From JAWXBK01 sp040878185 (GTDB lineage Bacteria; Pseudomonadota; Alphaproteobacteria; Dongiales; Dongiaceae), in the NCBI GenBank assembly GCA_040878185.1, contig JBBDMS010000010.1:1-37744 (forward strand): DNA of 37,744 bases, given 5' to 3'. This document shows, piece after piece, positions 8,017-15,213 of the stretch. How positions within the stretch are numbered: the stretch's first letter is position 1; each line of letters opens with the position of its first letter. The notes under the pieces were generated by a model. The model was not told the origin of the DNA, did not search any database, and saw nothing but the letters and a program-made list of their open reading frames with translations. A program made the translations under genes and the position numbers.

Positions 8017-8700
8017 ATGCAGGGCAAGGAAATCGGTCTCATCGTCGGCGCCGGCGAAGGGTTGAGCGCGGCGGTTGCACGCATCATGGCGCGCGAGGGC
8101 ATGGCGGTCGCGCTGGCGGCGCGCAGCCCCGACGATCTCGGCGAGCTGGCGAAGGAAACCGGCGCAAAGACCTATGCCTGCGACGCGTCCGATACGCGTC
8201 ATGTCGCGAACCTCTTTGAGAATGTCGACCGCGATTTCGGCACGCCGAACTGGGTTCTCTACAATCCGAGCCGGCGCTCGCGTGGGCCGCTGGTCGATCT
8301 CGACCCCGAAACGGTGAAGCAGGATATCCTTGTCACCTGCTTCGGCGGGTTTCTCGTCGCGCAGCAGGCGGCCAAGCGCATGGTGAAGGCCGGCGGCGGC
8401 AGCATCTTTTTCACCGGCGCCTCGGCCAGCGTGAAAGGCTATGCGCGCTCGGCGCCGTTCGCGATGGGCAAGTTCGGGCTGCGCGGCCTCGCGCAGAGCA
8501 TGGCGCGCGAGCTCCAGCCGCAGAATCTGCATATCGCGCATTTCGTGATCGACGGATCGATAGCGCCGCGCGGCGGCAACGGCAAGGACGACCGGCTCAA
8601 TCCGGATTCGATGGCCGAGACTTACCTCGCGATCCACCGCCAGCATCGCAGCGCCTGGACATGGGAAATCGAACTCCGCCCCTGGACCGAGACGTTCTGA
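8017..8700 (+). CDS. Short-chain dehydrogenase/reductase family protein lacking the catalytic Tyr
   Basis: A 227-residue Rossmann-fold SDR. The nucleotide loop is GAGEGLS (11-17), a variant of TGxxxGxG. Asn83 in LYNPS takes the place of the NNAG motif. The Ser of the active site lies in TGASAS (133-138). The YxxxK signature reads F148-A-M-G-K152, so the catalytic Tyr is Phe while Lys is kept. I recall a subfamily of proteobacterial SDRs with the same F...K and a following GLRGLAQSMAREL helix, so this is probably a family trait and not a recent mutation. Reductase activity by the usual mechanism is therefore uncertain. The start has GAGGAG about eight bases upstream. It lies between the PEP-carboxylase-like gene and a GNAT gene on the same strand and may be co-transcribed with them. 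Confidence 0.8.
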   Translation: MQGKEIGLIVGAGEGLSAAVARIMAREGMAVALAARSPDDLGELAKETGAKTYACDASDTRHVANLFENVDRDFGTPNWVLYNPSRRSRGPLVDLDPETVKQDILVTCFGGFLVAQQAAKRMVKAGGGSIFFTGASASVKGYARSAPFAMGKFGLRGLAQSMARELQPQNLHIAHFVIDGSIAPRGGNGKDDRLNPDSMAETYLAIHRQHRSAWTWEIELRPWTETF

Positions 8701-8736
8701 TGCGTCTGCGGCGATGATCGCAGGGCTAACGCCGTC

Positions 8737-9255
8737 ATGACGATCCTCGAAACCGATCGTTTGTTATTGCGCCGCTTCGTGCCGGGCGATTTGGACGATC
8801 TGCACGCGATCTACAGCGATCCCGAGGTGCGACGGCATTTTCCGGAAGGCGTACTCAGCCGCGACGAGACGCTGGAAGAGCTGGAATGGTTTCTCGACGG
8901 CCATCCCGATCGCCCGGAGCTTGGTCTCTGGGCAACCATCCACAAGCCGAGCGGCCGGTTCATCGGCCGCTGCGGGCTGCTGCCCTGGACCATCGAGGAC
9001 CGGATCGAAATTGAGGTCGCTTATCTGCTGGCGCGGGATTACTGGCGACAGGGTCTCGGCGTCGAAATCGCGCGCGGGCTGGTGCGGCATGGCTTCGAGC
9101 AATTGAAGCTTCCGCGCCTGATTTCGCTGATCGCACCGGAGAACCTCGCCTCGCAGCGCACCGCCGAGAAGGCCGGCCTCGCCTTCGAACGCGATATCGT
9201 GCTCGACGATATGCGCTGCCGTCTCTATGCGATCGCGAATCCGGCTGAACGATAG
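8737..9255 (+). CDS. GNAT family N-acetyltransferase (RimJ/RimL type)
   Basis: A 172-residue acetyl-CoA-dependent acyltransferase of the Acetyltransf_3 class. It begins with the family hallmark LETDRLLLRRF, has the beta-strand pair FIGRCGLLPW and IEIEVAYLLARDYWRQGLGVEIA, where QGLGVE forms the acetyl-CoA pyrophosphate loop, and then ENLASQRTAEKAGLAFE, the motif B helix seen in ribosomal-protein acetyltransferases. The substrate is unknown; relatives acetylate protein N-termini, aminoglycosides or small amines. It begins 36 bases after the SDR stop and is probably the last gene of that unit, since the next gene (mscL) converges on it. Confidence 0.85.
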   Translation: MTILETDRLLLRRFVPGDLDDLHAIYSDPEVRRHFPEGVLSRDETLEELEWFLDGHPDRPELGLWATIHKPSGRFIGRCGLLPWTIEDRIEIEVAYLLARDYWRQGLGVEIARGLVRHGFEQLKLPRLISLIAPENLASQRTAEKAGLAFERDIVLDDMRCRLYAIANPAER

Positions 9256-9326
9256 CAAGTCATGCGGCGCGCATATCCAGCGCACGCATGATGCACCTGT
9301 CGAGCGATGGCCGACGCAAAGATGCC

Positions 9327-9358
9327 GCCTCAGCCTTCGACTGGTCCCAGGATGAGGC
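9327..9358. repeat. Short imperfect palindrome, REP-like
   Basis: GCCTCA (9327-9332) and TGAGGC (9353-9358) are inverted around a 20-base centre containing CCTTCGA and CCAGGAT. It lies between the convergent ends of the GNAT and mscL genes. The CCTTCGA/AGGATGAGGC composition resembles a decayed copy of palindromic repeats common in alphaproteobacterial genomes. It may also help end transcription, though no T-run follows. Confidence 0.35.
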
Positions 9359-9376
9359 TACCGCGTGTGCCGAAGC

Positions 9377-9790
9377 TTAAGCGCCCTTCGACTTGATCGC
9401 GTCGCGAATCTCTTCGAGCAGCACTTCCTGACGCGGCGGTGCGGCGGGAGCGGGCGGCTGTTCGCGCTTCAGCCGGTTGATCTGCTTGATCACCAGGAAA
9501 ATCGCGAAGGCGACGATCAGGAACTGGATCATGGTGTTGATGAAGACACCATAATTCAGTGTCGCAGCTCCGGCCTCCTGCGCCGCGGTGAGGCTCGGAT
9601 ACTCGCCGCCCGAAAGCGTGACGAAGAAGTTGCTGAAGTCGATGCCGCCAAGCAGCAGCCCGATCGGCGGCATGATGATGTCGTTGACGAGCGACGTGAC
9701 GATCTTGCCGAAGGCCGCGCCGATGACGACGCCGACCGCAAGATCGATGACGCTGCCGCGCATCGCAAATTCACGAAATTCCTTGAGCAT
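9377..9790 (-). CDS. mscL: Large-conductance mechanosensitive channel MscL
   Basis: A 137-residue channel subunit, the normal MscL length (E. coli 136). It opens on membrane tension to release solutes during osmotic downshock. The start MLKEFREFAMRGSVIDLAVG matches the conserved amphipathic S1 helix and first membrane helix (GVVIGAAFGKIVTSLV), followed by NDIIMPPIG, a periplasmic loop, the second helix (INTMIQFLIVAFAIFLVI) and a charged cytoplasmic helix ending in EVLLEEIRDAI. The ATG at 9790 is chosen because AGGGGG lies seven bases upstream and homology begins exactly there. A longer frame back to 9859 adds residues unlike the family. It stands alone, with convergent GNAT on one side and the glutamine-synthetase-like gene upstream. 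Confidence 0.95.
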   Translation of the reverse strand: MLKEFREFAMRGSVIDLAVGVVIGAAFGKIVTSLVNDIIMPPIGLLLGGIDFSNFFVTLSGGEYPSLTAAQEAGAATLNYGVFINTMIQFLIVAFAIFLVIKQINRLKREQPPAPAAPPRQEVLLEEIRDAIKSKGA

Positions 9791-9880
9791 CGCGAACCCC
9801 CTGGATGTTCGGTCGCCGGGCCGGCACCCCATTACCGCCGGAGTGTCGGGCGTCGTCAAGCGGTGGCGCGCGACGCCGCG

Positions 9881-11245
9881 TCAGCCGCTGGTTCGCAGAT
9901 AATAATCGTACTCGGCCGGCGGAATGATCGCCCGTAAACCAACGGTTTCGAGTCGCCTGGCCTCGGCATAGAGCCGGCAGAATTCAGCACCCAGATAGGT
10001 TGGCAGCACCTTCGCGCTGCCGAGTTTGGCGAGTGCGGTATCGAGTAGAATCGGCAATTCTGGATCGCCTTCCTCGGGCACGGGACCAACGATCGGCTCG
10101 GGCGGCGCGATGCGCTGGGTCAGCCCGTGATGGATTCCGGCGAGCACGGCGGCGAGGGCAAGATGGACCTGCGCGTCGGCCCCGGCCATCCGATGTTCGA
10201 GCCGGCGCGCTTCGAGCGGGCCCGAGGGGATGCGAATCGCGACACCGCGATGATCGAGCGCCCACCATTTGCCGGTCGGCGCGAACTGGCCCGGTGCGAG
10301 GCGACGATAGGAGTTGTTGTTGGGTGCGAAAAAGGCCATCGCCTCGGCCATCGTGTCGAACAGCCCGCCGACAGCATGCTGCAGCGGCTGGTTCTGCATC
10401 GCCTCGCCCGCCGCGAAGAGATTCTGTCCGTCGCGATCGAGCAGGCTCACATGAAAATGCAGCCCGCTGCCCGCGCCGTCGACATAGGGCTTCGCCATGA
10501 AGGTGGCTTCCATGCCGTGGCGCCGCGCGACATTGCGCACCGTCCGCTGCAATAGCTGGCCTTCGTCGGCGGCGCGCATCGCATCCGGCTTGTGCCGCAG
10601 GTTCACTTCGAACTGTCCGCCGGAATATTCGACGATCATCGTGCCGGGCGAGAGGCCCTGTATTTCGGCGGTGCGCGAGAAATCGGTGGCGATATCGGAG
10701 ATCGATTCAAGTTCGGACAAACCGAAGCTGTGGTTAAGCGGCATGCGCCGGCCGGTGCCGGGCGCGATCGGTGGCTGCGGCGCCCCGTCCGGCGCGCGCT
10801 CGCGGTCGATCAGGAAAAATTCGAGTTCGACGGCAACGACGGGCGTGATGCCAAGCGCGTCGAAGCGAGTGAGCACCCCCGCCAGCACCTGCCGCGGGTC
10901 GGTCGGTTCCGGGCTGCCGTCTGTGCGCCAGAAGCTGCACAGCACCTGCGCGATGTCCGGGCCGAGCCAGGGCGTCGGCGCCAGCGTACCGGCGACGGGG
11001 CGGAAGCACTGGTCGGGATCGCCATCGGAATTGCCGCGGCCGAAGGGATCGTCGGTATGACCGGTGACCGAAAGGGTGATCGCCGAAACCGGGCCGTGCA
11101 TACCCTGTGCATAGAGCCCCGGCGCATCAGCAATCGGAATGCGCTTGCCGCGCAGGACCCCCGAAATGTCGCAGAACATAACGTCGAGAAAGGCGGCTTC
11201 GGGATGCCGCGCCAGAAACGCGGCCAGTTCGTCGGTCGGGCCCAC
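9881..11245 (-). CDS. Glutamine synthetase family ligase (PuuA-like gamma-glutamyl-amine synthetase)
   Basis: A 454-residue ATP-dependent ligase of the GS I-like class that joins glutamate to amines. The beta-grasp domain has FLDVMFCDISGVLRGKRIP (19-37). The catalytic domain has VAVELEFFL (138-145, metal Glu140/142), Glu206 and Glu213, GSGLHFHVSL (259-268, His263/265), then NNNSYRRLAPG and WWALDHRGVAIRIP. Length and motif spacing fit PuuA/GlnA-like enzymes better than true GlnA, and the adenylylation Tyr region is not evident. The start is GTG at 11245 with AGGAG six bases upstream. A class I amidotransferase is divergent (ATG 11423), so a polyamine gamma-glutamylation route like Puu is an attractive inference, supported by PotD-like binding proteins elsewhere in the window. 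Confidence 0.85.
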   Translation of the reverse strand: MGPTDELAAFLARHPEAAFLDVMFCDISGVLRGKRIPIADAPGLYAQGMHGPVSAITLSVTGHTDDPFGRGNSDGDPDQCFRPVAGTLAPTPWLGPDIAQVLCSFWRTDGSPEPTDPRQVLAGVLTRFDALGITPVVAVELEFFLIDRERAPDGAPQPPIAPGTGRRMPLNHSFGLSELESISDIATDFSRTAEIQGLSPGTMIVEYSGGQFEVNLRHKPDAMRAADEGQLLQRTVRNVARRHGMEATFMAKPYVDGAGSGLHFHVSLLDRDGQNLFAAGEAMQNQPLQHAVGGLFDTMAEAMAFFAPNNNSYRRLAPGQFAPTGKWWALDHRGVAIRIPSGPLEARRLEHRMAGADAQVHLALAAVLAGIHHGLTQRIAPPEPIVGPVPEEGDPELPILLDTALAKLGSAKVLPTYLGAEFCRLYAEARRLETVGLRAIIPPAEYDYYLRTSG

Positions 11246-11422
11246 CGGAGCTCCTGCCTGGGGTCGGGGAGGCGGCAGTTCGCCCGACCGGCCGCTGCCC
11301 TGTCAACCCAGCCGGATGTGCGGGCAGCGGGCCCTGCGGGTGGTGCATGCCGCCCCTGCGCCCGATCCGGTTGCCGAAACCCGCCGACTCCTTCAAGAAT
11401 GCGGCCGCAAACGGAGGCCCCT

Positions 11423-12142
11423 ATGAATCGGCTGCTCTCTATTTCCATCCTCGGCGAACCCGGCGTCATGCGGCGCGAGGTATTCGACGGGTTCGAGGAC
11501 GGTCGGACCGATTGGGACTGGATCGCCTCGCGGCTGCGCGAGCGCGGGCTTGAGGGCAAGGTCGAGATCGACGGCGTCGATGCGAGCCTCGGCGAAGCCC
11601 TGCCGTCGCCCGATCGCTATGACGGGGTGATCGTTGGCGGCAGCATCCATAATGTGAACGAGGGGCGCGACTGGCAGCTCCGTACTATCGAGTGGCTCGG
11701 CGACTGGCGCGAGACCGGGAGGCCGCTCTTCGGAATCTGCGGCGGCCATCAGATGGCGGCCGTTACGCTCGGCGGCAAGGTCGACCGGATGAACGGAACG
11801 GCGTTTTCGGAGACGGGCAAGCTCGATCTGACCGAAGTCGGGCGCAACCACTTCCTGTTCGACGGCGTTGGCGAAGCGGAGCCCGCGGTTCATTTCGGGC
11901 ATTTCGATCACGTCAGCCGGCTGCCCGACGGCGCAAATCTCCTGGCAACATTCAAAGGTGTGGTGGCAACGCTCGATCTCGGCGGCGACTGGTACACGAC
12001 GCAGTTCCACCCCGAATCCACGGGGCTCGGCATGGTGGTTGCGTGGGACGGCGCGATTGCGCCCGATGCGCTGCGCTATCGCGAGACGCCGGACGGCGGC
12101 CGGATCATCGAGAATTTTCTGCGCGGCACCGGGCTCGTCTGA
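11423..12142 (+). CDS. Class I glutamine amidotransferase-like protein
   Basis: A 239-residue stand-alone GATase1 protein. The nucleophile elbow is GICGGHQ (104-110, Cys106), and the His/Glu of the triad are in TTQFHPES (193-200, His196, Glu198). The region before the nucleophile (DGVIVGGSIHNVNE) matches the GuaA/PuuD-like layout. Free-standing members either hydrolyse gamma-glutamyl amides (PuuD type) or supply ammonia to an unknown synthase. The start has GGAGG seven bases before the ATG. It is divergent from the glutamine-synthetase-like ligase with about 180 bases between, so the two could be a make-and-break gamma-glutamyl pair. The amidohydrolase converges on its end with 13 bases between stops. 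Confidence 0.85.
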   Translation: MNRLLSISILGEPGVMRREVFDGFEDGRTDWDWIASRLRERGLEGKVEIDGVDASLGEALPSPDRYDGVIVGGSIHNVNEGRDWQLRTIEWLGDWRETGRPLFGICGGHQMAAVTLGGKVDRMNGTAFSETGKLDLTEVGRNHFLFDGVGEAEPAVHFGHFDHVSRLPDGANLLATFKGVVATLDLGGDWYTTQFHPESTGLGMVVAWDGAIAPDALRYRETPDGGRIIENFLRGTGLV

Positions 12143-12155
12143 TCGATCGCGGGCG

Positions 12156-13775
12156 CTACGCTTCGTAGCGAACCGCGCCGCCGACGATCGTCATTGTCGT
12201 CTGCACGTTCCTGATATCGTCTGGATCGATCGCGAAGGGATCGCGATCGAGCACCGCGAAATCGGCGAGCTTTCCGGGCTCGATCGAGCCTTTGAGATTT
12301 TCCTCGAAACCCGCCCAGGCACCGAGCGTCGTGTAGGCGTGCACGGCCTCGGTCACAGTGATCGCCTCGCCGGGGCCGAAATCCTGCCCGGTATCGGTTT
12401 TCCGCGTGACCATGGCGCCGATGATTTCCCACGGATTGGTCGAACAGATCGGCGCGTCGGAATGGCCGGGGGCGGGGATGCCGGCATCGATCAGGCTGCG
12501 ATGGGGGAACATCCAGCTCATCGCCTGCGAACCGCGATTGGCGATATAGGCATCGCCGAGGGAGTACATGAAGCCGGTCGCCGAGGAATCGACCGCCCCG
12601 AGCTTGCGAATGCGCTCCATGATCGTCGGCGTTACATAGCAACAATGCTCGACGCGGCTGCGATGATCCTTGACCGGATGGGCCTCGAGTGCCGCCTCGA
12701 TCGCATCGAGTGCGAAATCGATGCCGCGATCGCCGAGCCCCTCGACGCAGACGCGCAAGCCGGCTTTATGCGCGCGGACGACCTGCGGAATGAGTTCGTC
12801 GGCTTCGTAGAGCAGCATGCCGTAATTCGGTACCGGTTCGCCGGGAACCGCCGTACCGACATAGGGCTCGTAATAGGCCGCAGTGCGGCCGCTGGTCGAG
12901 CAATCCGGACACCATTCGACGCCGACGATGCGGATCCATTCGTCGCCGAAACCGGTGCGGATGCCGGCCTTGATGTAGGTATCGACCAGGGCTTCGTCGC
13001 GCCCGTCGAGGATGATGCCGATGCGCATCGCGAGCCGGTCCGCCTCGCGCAGCCGCTGATAGGCCTGGATCGCCTTGCCCTGCGTCAGTGAATTATGCAG
13101 CGACGTGACGCCGTGGCGCAGATAGAGATCGAACACTTGCGGCAGGCCGGTTTCGTAATCCTCGACGCGGTAGTCGCGCTTCATGCGCGAATCCAGATCC
13201 CAGGCCGCCATCTCGCGAATGACGCCGGTCATGCGTACGGTCGCCGGATTGCGATCGTAGCGGCCGTGGCGCGGGTCGGGTGCATCCTCGGCGACGCCAA
13301 ACATACGCAGCGTGGCTGAATTGACGATCGCGATATGGCCATCGGTGCGATAGAGCCAGACCGGAATGCCATGCGACACGGCATCGAGCTGATCGATGGT
13401 CGGATAGCCACCGCATTTCTGGTCGTTGTAGCCGAAGCCCCGGAACATATCGCCCGGCTTCATCCCGGCGGTTTCGCGTTCGACCATGCGCAGCATGTCG
13501 TCGATCGAACGTATCTGCGGCCAGCCGATCTGGCGCCAATGCAGCAGGTCGATCGCGTGGTGATCGGGATGGCAGTGGGAATCGACAATGCCCGGTACCA
13601 GGGTTCGCCCGGCAAGATCGATCTTCTGCGTATCCCGTCCGCCAAGGGCGGCGATCTCGCGATGGGTGCCGACGGCGAGAATGCGGCCCTGCCAAATCGC
13701 CACCGCCTCCGCGGCCCGGTTCGCCCCGTCCATGGTGGCGATTCGACCGCCCGTAATGATCAGATCCGCTGTCAC
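12156..13775 (-). CDS. YtcJ-like amidohydrolase (Amidohydro_3)
   Basis: A 539-residue metal-dependent hydrolase. The N-terminal composite domain (ADLIITGGRIATMD, then LAGRTLVPGIVDSHCHPDHH, with the HxH metal pair) leads into a TIM barrel with HGVTSLHNS, VEHCCYV (metal His) and GHSDAPICSTNPW (metal Asp), closing with GKLADFAVLDRDPF. This is the pattern of YtcJ-type proteins, which act on unknown amides or formylated substrates. The start is GTG at 13775; only weak purine-rich sequence precedes it, but the conserved strand begins right there. It converges with the amidotransferase. Its upstream side is the long non-coding stretch. Confidence 0.85.
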   Translation of the reverse strand: MTADLIITGGRIATMDGANRAAEAVAIWQGRILAVGTHREIAALGGRDTQKIDLAGRTLVPGIVDSHCHPDHHAIDLLHWRQIGWPQIRSIDDMLRMVERETAGMKPGDMFRGFGYNDQKCGGYPTIDQLDAVSHGIPVWLYRTDGHIAIVNSATLRMFGVAEDAPDPRHGRYDRNPATVRMTGVIREMAAWDLDSRMKRDYRVEDYETGLPQVFDLYLRHGVTSLHNSLTQGKAIQAYQRLREADRLAMRIGIILDGRDEALVDTYIKAGIRTGFGDEWIRIVGVEWCPDCSTSGRTAAYYEPYVGTAVPGEPVPNYGMLLYEADELIPQVVRAHKAGLRVCVEGLGDRGIDFALDAIEAALEAHPVKDHRSRVEHCCYVTPTIMERIRKLGAVDSSATGFMYSLGDAYIANRGSQAMSWMFPHRSLIDAGIPAPGHSDAPICSTNPWEIIGAMVTRKTDTGQDFGPGEAITVTEAVHAYTTLGAWAGFEENLKGSIEPGKLADFAVLDRDPFAIDPDDIRNVQTTMTIVGGAVRYEA

Positions 13776-13891
13776 AGCCTGTTATGCCCTCTGGTAGAGT
13801 TTCTTTTCACTCCAAACGCTTGCGGGCTGCGGCAGACGCCACAGAAAAGCCACAAGCCGGGTCGGGAGGCATACCTCATAGTTAACTCGTG

Positions 13892-14034
13892 ATCGGCGGA
13901 TGGTCCTCATGCCCTGCCCCCGCCGATTCTACCGGTCGCTTCACCCCCACAACGGGCCGATTGGGGTGCTGCCGACCGGGCCCACACGCTGGACTGGCCC
14001 CGTCACCCTCAAGGTGGCGGGGCCTTCCGCTTTT
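13892..14034 (+). ncRNA. Candidate small structured RNA with terminator
   Basis: Three hairpins follow one another on the plus strand. Hairpin 1: ATCGGCGG (13892-13899) with CCGCCGAT (13920-13927), perfect 8 bp; its loop is pyrimidine-rich (TCCTCATGCCCTGCCC). Hairpin 2: CCGGTCG (13932-13938) with CGACCGG (13973-13979), then an internal loop and CACCCC (13942-13947) with GGGGTG (13963-13968). Hairpin 3: the terminator stem. The nearest upstream plus-strand gene ends at 12142 and the flanking genes are on the minus strand, so no protein gene explains a plus-strand terminator here. A weak -10-like CATAGT lies at 13877-13882, correctly placed, but no -35 is visible. I do not recognise SRP RNA, tmRNA, 6S or RNase P features. 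Confidence 0.45.
13996..14034 (+). terminator. Rho-independent terminator of the candidate RNA
   Basis: A 12-bp stem (13996-14007 with 14013-14024, one G-U pair, CTCAA loop) is followed by TTCCGCTTTT. The T-run is on the plus-strand side only, so it does not serve the convergent minus-strand DUF2927 gene. Confidence 0.65.
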
Positions 14035-14161
14035 CTGGGCCCCGGATACTGCCCTGACGCCCTAGCTCAAGCCATAGGCCTCGCGGGCTCTGCAGGGCTG
14101 GAAAAGCCATTGCGGTCGTTATGTGCGGGAAACCGGGCCGGGCGCCTATCGCCGTAGCTGG

Positions 14162-15100
14162 TCAGGAGTCGTTGTTGCGCTCGGCGCTGACGGAAAGCGA
14201 GCCGGGGCCGTCCGCCGCCGCGCCCTCGCCGGTATCCTGGGCACCGCCCGTCGCCCCATCGCCCGTGTCGATGCCGCCGCTGTTGATGCCGGGCCCGCTC
14301 GCCGTATCGGTACCGGCAACGCCGGTGTTGCTGCGGCTGTTGCTATTGCCCGGTGACGGGGTCGTCTGCGCGATCACGGGATCGTCGATCGCCAGTGACT
14401 CGATCCGCGCCAGTGCCTGATCCCTGTGCATGCCGGGCGGCAGGGCCGGGTCGTAGAGCAGGCGGATCAGTGTCCGATCGAGCGCGGTCAAATGATCATC
14501 GATCGAAAGATCGTTGAAGATCGAAGGGAACACTTCTTCGGAATCATTCGGCAGGCCCAGCACCTGGGTCATTTCTTCGACGATGCAGGCATCGAGCTTG
14601 CCGGCCGATGCGGCGCGATCGGTCGGAATTCCGATGACGGCGCGCTTGATTTCCGATTCACTGTTGACCGAATAGATGCCGAAACACAGCGTTTTCGCGA
14701 CCCCGCTGCTGTCCTTGACCAGCGGGGGATGATAATCGACGACCGACTGGATCAGTCGGTCGTCGCGATCGAACACCATGAAGAAATTGGCTTCCGCCGG
14801 GTCCATGACGATACGGCTGTCGAGCCCGGTCAGAAAGCGGATATCGACAAGATGGCTTTCGACGAGGCGCTCATAGAGCGTCGGGTCGCCGGCGCGGATG
14901 TCGAGATAGACGTTAATCGGGTCGACCCATTTGGTAACCCGCTGGTCGAGCGTCTGATCGAATTCGGCATGGAAGACGATCCGGTCGAAGCTGTCGACGA
15001 CATAGCGGATATCCTCCGTGCCGCCGGCCCCGGTTGCGAAAACCAGGACGAGGGAACCACACAGGCCTTTAACCGCCGATCTGATGCACCGTCGAATCAT
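14162..15100 (-). CDS. DUF2927 domain-containing exported protein
   Basis: A 312-residue protein of a family of unknown function frequent in alphaproteobacteria. Residues 1-28 look like a signal peptide. The core (about 30-235) shows the family features: a strand-rich start with WVDPINVYLDIRAGDP, the region around CIVEEMTQVLGLPNDSEE (172-189), where E175/E176 and Q179 sit where a metalloprotease would have HExxH, and DRTLIRLLYDPALPPGM (208-224). From about residue 246 the protein is low-complexity, rich in Gly, Ser, Asn, Asp and Thr, and probably disordered. The ATG at 15100 has GGGGA five bases ahead. The AruI-like gene lies upstream on the same strand, 113 bases away. A peptidase-like fold is a family-level suggestion; activity is unproven. 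Confidence 0.8.
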   Translation of the reverse strand: MIRRCIRSAVKGLCGSLVLVFATGAGGTEDIRYVVDSFDRIVFHAEFDQTLDQRVTKWVDPINVYLDIRAGDPTLYERLVESHLVDIRFLTGLDSRIVMDPAEANFFMVFDRDDRLIQSVVDYHPPLVKDSSGVAKTLCFGIYSVNSESEIKRAVIGIPTDRAASAGKLDACIVEEMTQVLGLPNDSEEVFPSIFNDLSIDDHLTALDRTLIRLLYDPALPPGMHRDQALARIESLAIDDPVIAQTTPSPGNSNSRSNTGVAGTDTASGPGINSGGIDTGDGATGGAQDTGEGAAADGPGSLSVSAERNNDS

Positions 15101-15213
15101 AGATCCCCGCGCCCAAGCTAACCCGGATTCAGCCAGAAATACGGCCGGAAGTCACGTCACGATCCTGTATCCCCGGGCTATCCATCCGGATGTGTGGCGC
15201 GGCTATCCGCCGT

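Larger units (their letters stand above)
13776..14161. other. Gene-free stretch of about 386 bases
   Basis: No frame here looks coding. The left third (13776-13891) is the leader region of the amidohydrolase, with no convincing promoter on either strand. The middle (13892-14034) holds three consecutive hairpins described separately. The right part (14035-14161) is downstream of the DUF2927 gene; I see no clear terminator or repeat there. Confidence 0.7.

Noticed and set aside
10592..11422. Upstream in-frame extension of the amidotransferase gene
   Set aside because: It runs antisense through the glutamine-synthetase-like gene; the ATG at 11423 with GGAGG ahead is where homology begins.
13996..14034. 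Terminator for the DUF2927 gene
   Set aside because: Read on the minus strand, no T-run follows the stem, and it lies about 130 bases past the stop; the plus-strand reading fits better.
13892..14034. SRP RNA, tmRNA, 6S RNA or RNase P RNA
   Set aside because: The conserved SRP tetraloop region, tmRNA acceptor features, 6S open-complex mimic and RNase P core are not visible; separate short stems do not fit them.
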